This document shows, piece by piece, positions 6,894-10,524 of a DNA stretch of 10,524 nt (position 1 is the first letter of the stretch; every line of letters starts with the position of its first letter). Position numbers and translations under genes: made by a program. Origin of the DNA: an uncultured Bacillota bacterium (GTDB taxonomy: Bacteria; Bacillota; Clostridia; Christensenellales; UBA1242); NCBI GenBank assembly GCA_900555365.1, contig USKO01000015.1:1-10524 (forward strand), read 5' to 3'. The notes under the pieces were generated by a model that was not told the DNA's origin, did no database searches, and saw only the letters and a program-made list of their open reading frames with translations.

Positions 6894-8315
6894 ATGAAAA
6901 ATAACGATATATTAGATACCAAAACATCATCCCTTGCCTCAAATAGACAGGAGAATGAAAATCAAAACAAAAAAATCAAAAAGAAAAACAAAATAATCAC
7001 AGGGCTTTCAATTGCTACAGGTATTTTAGCATTGTCAACCACAGCACTTGGTATAGCTTTCGGTATTGCTGACAGTAAGGCAATGGATTATCACAATAAA
7101 CTTGAAAATGTCTATCAAAGCAACCTTTACAGCCTGATCGACAGTGTGAACAATCTAGAAAATAAACTTTCAAAAACAATTTCAGCAAATGGCAGCACCT
7201 ATCAGCGCAAGACGCTCTTAGAAGCCTCACAGAATGCAAGCGAAGCGGAAATCTCAATAGCTTCACTTCCGCTTAGTCAAAGTGATATACAGGACACCGT
7301 AAAAATGGTCAATCAAATTTCAGGCTATACCACAACTCTAGCAGATAATCTAGCCAAAGGTGGAACGCTTAGCGAGGATGAAATTTCAACTTTGACTCGG
7401 GTTCATGAAAGCGTTGTAGATTTACAAAATCAGTTAAATGAATTCGCTAGGAAAATGGAACGAGGCTACTCAATATTAGATGCCTCTCTTGATATAGATA
7501 CCGATTCAAATGGTTTCTCAAGAGCGATATCTTCTCTTAAGAATAATGACATTGAATATCCTACAATGATTTACGATGGACCTTTCTCAGATTCGGTGGT
7601 AAATAGTAACATAAAAGGCTTGAAGGGAGATAAAATAAGCAAAGAAGAGGCAGCGACAAAGCTGGAAGAGCTTTATAAAAATGCAGTTAAGATTGACTAC
7701 CAAGGTGAAACCAATGGAAAATTCAGTACATATAATTATCGCGTAACAAATTCAAATGAAGAAGAGCTCTATATTCAAATGACGCAAATTGAGGGACATA
7801 TTCTGACCATTTCAGGCGCTGGAGAGAATGGCGCGCTGACGATAGATTATGAAGCTGCAAAAAATATTGCTCTTGAATTTGCAAAGGAAAATGGAATAGA
7901 GGACGGCGAGGTAGTTTGGAATGATACAATAAAAGAGGACGTCTATCTCAATATTGCTCCAAAAGAAAATGGCATAATTCTCTATCCAGATCTTGTAAAG
8001 GTTAAAGTCAATTTGGTAAGCGGAACGGTGGTAGGTTATGACGCGACTTCGTACTTTACTAATCATACCGCGCGTACTCTTTCCAAGGGATCATTGTCAC
8101 TAGCTGACGCAAAGGGGAAAGTGCCATCTAAATTTACAATAGAAAACGCAAGATATGTCTTATCGCCACTTGACTATAATCGTGAAGTTGTCTGCGTAGA
8201 GGTGGAGGCAACTGGCGAGGGCAGTACTTATTACTTCTATTACAATGCAAGCGACGGCAGCTTGGAAAATGTTTTAAAAGTAATTGAAACAGATGACGGT
8301 AACTTATTGATGTAA
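6894..8315 (+). CDS. ypeB: Germination protein YpeB
   Basis: YpeB is the partner of SleB: each protects the other from degradation in the dormant spore, at the inner membrane and cortex. The 473-residue protein has a lysine-rich cytoplasmic start (21-33), one membrane anchor (about 35-58), a helical region, and then the hallmark EYPTMIYDGPFSDSV at 221-235. The C-terminal half holds PepSY-like repeats (about 255-440), for example SKEEAATKLEEL, DYEAAKNIALEFAKENG and SLADAKGKVPS. Length is close to the Bacillus protein. A strong AAAGGAGGT site sits before the ATG. The N-terminal 30-residue extension before the anchor is more polar and longer than I would expect from Bacillus YpeB. It is the last gene of the operon, closed by a terminator. 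Confidence 0.92.
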   Translation: MKNNDILDTKTSSLASNRQENENQNKKIKKKNKIITGLSIATGILALSTTALGIAFGIADSKAMDYHNKLENVYQSNLYSLIDSVNNLENKLSKTISANGSTYQRKTLLEASQNASEAEISIASLPLSQSDIQDTVKMVNQISGYTTTLADNLAKGGTLSEDEISTLTRVHESVVDLQNQLNEFARKMERGYSILDASLDIDTDSNGFSRAISSLKNNDIEYPTMIYDGPFSDSVVNSNIKGLKGDKISKEEAATKLEELYKNAVKIDYQGETNGKFSTYNYRVTNSNEEELYIQMTQIEGHILTISGAGENGALTIDYEAAKNIALEFAKENGIEDGEVVWNDTIKEDVYLNIAPKENGIILYPDLVKVKVNLVSGTVVGYDATSYFTNHTARTLSKGSLSLADAKGKVPSKFTIENARYVLSPLDYNREVVCVEVEATGEGSTYYFYYNASDGSLENVLKVIETDDGNLLM

Positions 8316-8322
8316 ATAAACA

Positions 8323-8353
8323 AAAAAAGACCATATTATTTATGGTCTTTTTT
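8323..8353. terminator. Bidirectional terminator between ypeB and the GNAT gene
   Basis: AAAAAAGACCATA (8323-8335) pairs with TATGGTCTTTTTT (8341-8353) around a five-base loop. The A-run and T-run on the two sides let it serve both converging transcripts. Confidence 0.85.
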
Positions 8354-8382
8354 GATCAAAATTTTAAAGTGTTTTCATTGGT

Positions 8383-8709
8383 TTATAATGGAAGCACCCA
8401 TTTTGTAATTCCATCATTTGTTCCAACGCGGCGAGCGCCAGAAGAGGAGACAATGTTTGTAAATCGGTAATTTTCCCTTTTTATCTCAAAAAATAGTGCA
8501 TTTTTGCCGTTTTCCTTTGCAATTTGAATTAAATTTTTAAATAAAAGCTTGCCATAGCCATTGGACCTTTCTTCTTCGTTTACAAATATTTCAATAGGAT
8601 TCATCTCGGTTTCTATAATGTATCCATATCCAATTTGTCTATCGCCATCCATCAACAAATATTTTTCTGAATTTGCCTTGTCAGACTGAGCACATTTTAA
8701 TATTTTCAT
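8383..8709 (-). CDS. Small GNAT-family N-acetyltransferase, substrate unknown
   Basis: The 108-residue protein has the core of the GNAT fold. Motif A is IEIFVNEEERSNGYGKLLF at about 39-57 with the acetyl-CoA pyrophosphate loop R48-S-N-G51-Y-G53 (R/QxxGxG), followed by the helix NLIQIAKENG. The C-terminal part, ENYRFTNIVSSSGARRVG, takes the place of the usual N-x-x-A-x-x-x-Y-x-x-x-G-F segment. It is short for GNAT enzymes (about 140-160), with little sequence before beta-2, so it may modify a protein or work as a partner. Its ATG overlaps the stop of the preceding gene as ATGA, so translation is coupled to that gene; this pairing is the best clue to its role, but the substrate cannot be named. 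Confidence 0.75.
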   Translation of the reverse strand: MKILKCAQSDKANSEKYLLMDGDRQIGYGYIIETEMNPIEIFVNEEERSNGYGKLLFKNLIQIAKENGKNALFFEIKRENYRFTNIVSSSGARRVGTNDGITKWVLPL

Positions 8710-9602
8710 TCAAACTCCTCCTCATGAGCGCAAGATTTTTTCAAATTATTCAATTGGTCTATTGTTTTTTGCAGATGCTGCGTATAAAATTCTTTAAAGC
8801 TGTCATAGTTTTTGCATGCATTTTTGATTTCTTTAAAAAAGCTTTTATATGTTTTTCTATGCACCGACTTATTCAATATGAAATCGACAATGTATTTTTT
8901 CATAAATGTTGCAAGCTCTTTGTCATTCATAACCTGTGATGATTGATTTTGACCAAACTGCTCAACAATGACATTTCCAGTGATATTCCAATATCTGTCA
9001 TATTCAGTCTCTATTCTGATTTTTTTGTTTTGATACTCGGCCAGTCTTTTCAATATAAACGATGCATATGTTTTGAAAAGGTCAAGCTCGCTCACTCTAA
9101 CATCAATCATGTATTTGTTTTTCAGCTTTTCTATAGCGTCAGCATCATTTTGATTTATCTGTGATAGCTCTTTTAAATAATGCGCTTTGATTACATGGAA
9201 TCTATGAAGGCCATTATCTCCGATCACATATTTTTTTTCGTCTGCTTCATTTAAGCACATAGGCTCTATTTCAAAACTATTTGAAAGCTTTTCGATTATT
9301 TCATCAGTAGAGTAGTCTAGCATTGAAATTGATCTTGTTTCATATCCGCCGCCATCTTCATTGAAAAAAGTAGACATATTTTCAATTAAGCTGTCATTGC
9401 CAAGACGCATAAAGTTATAATCATAACCTTTGATGTCACCAATACAAACTTTTTTTGTCTCGTTGTTATTCTTGAAAATTTCATTGTTATAGATAATTGG
9501 ATTGATGTCTTTATCGCATTGAACACGCTTCTCATCCAATTTATTTATTTTATTTAAATCTATATTCTGTTTAGACAAAAATTCAGATATTGTTTTATTC
9601 AT
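8706..9602 (-). CDS. Hypothetical protein with ParB/sulfiredoxin-like segment, coupled to GNAT gene
   Basis: I do not recognise the whole 298-residue protein. Residues 113-142 contain EPMCLNEADEKKYVIGDNGL followed by HRFHVIKAHYL, resembling the ParB/Srx fold signature (a strand, then G-x-H-R, then a helix) with a further strand IDVRVSELD at 165-173. Upstream, residues 84-100 (GGGYETRSISMLDYSTD) may be the approach strand. The C-terminal 125 residues are helical, lysine-rich and charged, with no recognisable motif. No signal peptide or membrane segment is seen. The ATG at 9602 has no Shine-Dalgarno site; the next in-frame ATG is at codon 65, inside the conserved-looking part, and no good GTG or TTG start is preceded by a ribosome site. 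It is very AT-rich, and the downstream GNAT gene overlaps by four bases. Confidence 0.7.
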   Translation of the reverse strand: MNKTISEFLSKQNIDLNKINKLDEKRVQCDKDINPIIYNNEIFKNNNETKKVCIGDIKGYDYNFMRLGNDSLIENMSTFFNEDGGGYETRSISMLDYSTDEIIEKLSNSFEIEPMCLNEADEKKYVIGDNGLHRFHVIKAHYLKELSQINQNDADAIEKLKNKYMIDVRVSELDLFKTYASFILKRLAEYQNKKIRIETEYDRYWNITGNVIVEQFGQNQSSQVMNDKELATFMKKYIVDFILNKSVHRKTYKSFFKEIKNACKNYDSFKEFYTQHLQKTIDQLNNLKKSCAHEEEFE

Positions 9603-9608
9603 ATTATA

Positions 9609-9637
9609 ATTATATAATGAAAAAAGAATAAAGTCAA
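9609..9637 (-). promoter_or_regulatory. Near-consensus sigma-A promoter giving an apparently leaderless mRNA
   Basis: On the minus strand TTGACT (9637-9632), a 17-bp spacer and TATAAT (9614-9609) match the vegetative consensus almost fully. A second TATAAT lies at 9608-9603, touching the ATG at 9602. Initiation from the first box should fall at about 9602-9603, at the start codon itself. Confidence 0.7.
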
Positions 9638-9650
9638 CGGCAATTTTTTC

Positions 9651-9915
9651 AAATTAACTGACAACTCTAAAGTTGCTCTGGCTGCCTAATTAGGCGCCCA
9701 TCCTCCCCGGGAGGGCCACGAACCGGGCTTGGGTGTGATCTGAGTGGCGAACGTGCGGCGGGTAAGAGTTGCCTCGCCCATGCATCATGACTCTACCAAA
9801 CCGTTGAGTGTGTTTGTTCACGCCTCGGTAAGGGAATGTAAATAACAAACTGCGCCCGAAGAAAGTCCGGTCAAGTTGCTTTCGGACAGGGGTTCGATCC
9901 CCCTCAGCTCCACCA
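9651..9915 (+). ncRNA. ssrA: tmRNA, 3' part only (5' half missing)
   Basis: tmRNA rescues stalled ribosomes by adding a degradation tag. The tag reading frame is visible from 9651: KLTDNSKVALAA, with the universal ALAA end and TAA at 9687-9689. The palindrome GCCTAATTAGGC (9684-9695) and further GC-rich hairpins fit the pseudoknot region. At the 3' end the T arm is AGGGG-TTCGATC-CCCCT (9888-9904), then acceptor strand CAGCTCC (9905-9911), A and an encoded CCA (9913-9915). A complete tmRNA would need about 90-100 nt more upstream, beginning with a 5' acceptor strand such as GGGGCTG. That space holds the minus-strand promoter and gene instead, and no such strand is seen in the window. So this copy cannot be functional as it stands, unless the other half lies elsewhere or the join is an artefact. 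Confidence 0.85.
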
Positions 9916-9941
9916 AACAGGTATTGGACGAACACCTATTT

Positions 9942-9966
9942 CTTCAGCGGCGGCTTCGCCGTGAAG
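9942..9966 (+). other. Hairpin just downstream of the tmRNA 3' end
   Basis: CTTCA, a bulged G, CGGCG, loop GCTT, CGCCG and TGAAG form a strong stem. It has no T-run, so it is more likely a processing or folding element of the ssrA precursor than a terminator; the actual terminator comes 23 bases later. Confidence 0.4.
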
Positions 9967-9988
9967 TGTTCGCTCTGATCCACAACAG

Positions 9989-10030
9989 AAAAGCGCCGTC
10001 TTGGGAGTGATCCCGAGACGGCGCTTTTTT
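9989..10030 (+). terminator. Strong rho-independent terminator, presumably of ssrA
   Basis: AAAAGCGCCGTCT (9989-10001), a T-G pair and GGGA, loop GTGA, then the complement ending GGCGCTTTTTT (to 10030). The stem has about 18 pairs, is GC-rich and is followed by T residues. Its base composition matches the right-hand segment, not the AT-rich genes to the left. Confidence 0.88.
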
Positions 10031-10102
10031 GCCATTCATACATTCGATTTCCGCTATTCCTCCTGCTGCAATGATTGCGGAAAGGAACAGGAGCCTATAC
10101 GA

Positions 10103-10186
10103 ATGGAAAGATTTATCACGGATGAACGCACAGGGCTGAAATATGAGCTGGTCGGCGACTGCTGCCTGATCGCCGGGGAATCGGTA
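10103..10186 (+). pseudogene. Possible TnpV-like N-terminal remnant
   Basis: From ATG 10103, preceded by an AGGAG site at 10089-10093, the frame reads MERFITDERTGLKYELVGDC and a few more residues. This recalls the start of TnpV-family transposon proteins (…TGL-x-Y-x-L-x-GDYYL…), with CC where YY is usual. After about residue 26 the resemblance stops in all three frames and the frame runs into AT-rich, promoter-like DNA. The expected continuation with PIG-x-x-GxxHLRYLKEH is absent. The match is short and from memory, so the call is tentative. Confidence 0.35.
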
Positions 10187-10265
10187 TGCCGGATATGCCG
10201 GCGTCTTCGTGCGGACAATGCTTTTGGTATTTTGAACAATTATTCGACAAAATATTATTTTTTGT

Positions 10266-10294
10266 TTGACATGTTTTCTCATTTGTGTTAAAAT
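10266..10294 (+). promoter_or_regulatory. Strong extended sigma-A promoter for the secreted-protein gene
   Basis: TTGACA (10266-10271), a 17-bp spacer and TAAAAT (10289-10294), preceded by TGT, form an extended -10 promoter. A start near 10301 leaves a leader of about 45 nt with an AGAGGA ribosome site before ATG 10346. Confidence 0.75.
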
Positions 10295-10345
10295 GAAAGC
10301 AGCACGTTGTCTTGTGTGCCGATATATAATGAAAGAGGACACGAC

Positions 10346-10524
10346 ATGAAAAAAAGCATATCTTTCAGTGGCAAACTGCGCTCTGCCTTTTTAGCTATCC
10401 TCCTCGCACTTTACGTTTATCCGTTCACATCTGCTGCGGCAGACGATGAAGAGTGGACATCTGAAATCAACTCGGAACTCGAACTCGGTGAATATTTTCC
10501 GGAAGAAATATTCGAGCCGGCTGA
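10346..10524 (+). CDS. Secreted protein of unknown function, N-terminal part (3' end outside window)
   Basis: The first 59 codons are present and the frame is open at the window end. The product begins with a clear Sec signal peptide: MKKS, a basic region with K10 and R12, a hydrophobic core (about 14-26) and an FTSAAA cleavage region near residue 32, followed by an acidic mature start (DDEEW, then ELELGEYFPEEIFEP). No lipobox or family motif can be recognised. Codon choice (CTC, CTG, CCG, TCG, CGC) differs from the genes left of 9602, which prefer TTA, ATA and AGA. The AGAGGA site and the strong upstream promoter support the start. Confidence 0.7.
   Translation, partial: MKKSISFSGKLRSAFLAILLALYVYPFTSAAADDEEWTSEINSELELGEYFPEEIFEPA

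Noticed and set aside
9690..9935. Minus-strand 81-codon reading frame across the tmRNA
   Set aside because: It is the antisense of conserved tmRNA structure, a frequent false gene call.
10001..10102. Upstream extension of the TnpV-like frame to 10001
   Set aside because: It would start inside the terminator stem and has no ribosome site; ATG 10103 has AGGAG.
9651..10345. Permuted two-piece tmRNA
   Set aside because: In permuted genes the coding half lies downstream of the acceptor half; here tag and acceptor are in the normal order and no 5' acceptor strand was seen downstream.
1..10524. CRISPR array or tRNA genes
   Set aside because: No regularly spaced repeats beyond the single 13-bp pair, and no cloverleaf apart from the tmRNA T arm and acceptor.

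Overview
The window reads as a spore-forming, low-GC Firmicute of the Clostridia type, joined at its right end to a short stretch of clearly different composition. The assignment rests on content: a translation/ribosome cluster in clostridial order (fmt, rlmN, rsgA, rpe), a Veg-family protein, and four sporulation or germination genes (a SipL-like DUF3794/LysM protein, spoIIR, sleB, ypeB). Strong Shine-Dalgarno sites and codon use rich in ATA, AGA and TTA fit this. I cannot name a genus.

Layout. Positions 1-1328 hold the end of fmt overlapping rlmN. Positions 1329-1504 are an intergenic leader with a near-consensus sigma-A promoter, a 13-bp direct repeat and GC-rich hairpins; it drives rsgA, rpe and a small SHOCT-domain membrane protein (1505-3555), which end at a terminator shared with the convergent veg gene (3704-3934, minus). 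From 4053 to 8315 runs a plus-strand sporulation block: the SipL-like coat protein (candidate SigE promoter, own terminator), then spoIIR-sleB-ypeB as a tight operon (candidate SigF promoter), closed by a terminator shared with the next minus-strand pair.

Positions 8383-9602 (minus) hold a two-gene cassette: a protein of unknown function with a ParB/sulfiredoxin-like segment, translationally coupled to a small GNAT acetyltransferase. Its promoter is nearly perfect but puts the transcription start on the ATG, so the mRNA looks leaderless.

From about 9650 the DNA changes character. The sequence enters the tag codons of a tmRNA (ssrA) and runs to its CCA end, but the 5' half of the tmRNA is absent. 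A strong terminator, a possible TnpV remnant, a strong promoter and the first 59 codons of a secreted protein follow. This end is either a recombination or mobile-element scar or an assembly join, and it is the part most worth checking.

How the genes work together: the left cluster formylates initiator tRNA, methylates 23S/tRNA and matures the 30S subunit. The middle block covers three stages of the spore cycle: coat localisation (SipL-like), forespore-to-mother-cell signalling (SpoIIR) and cortex hydrolysis at germination (SleB with YpeB).
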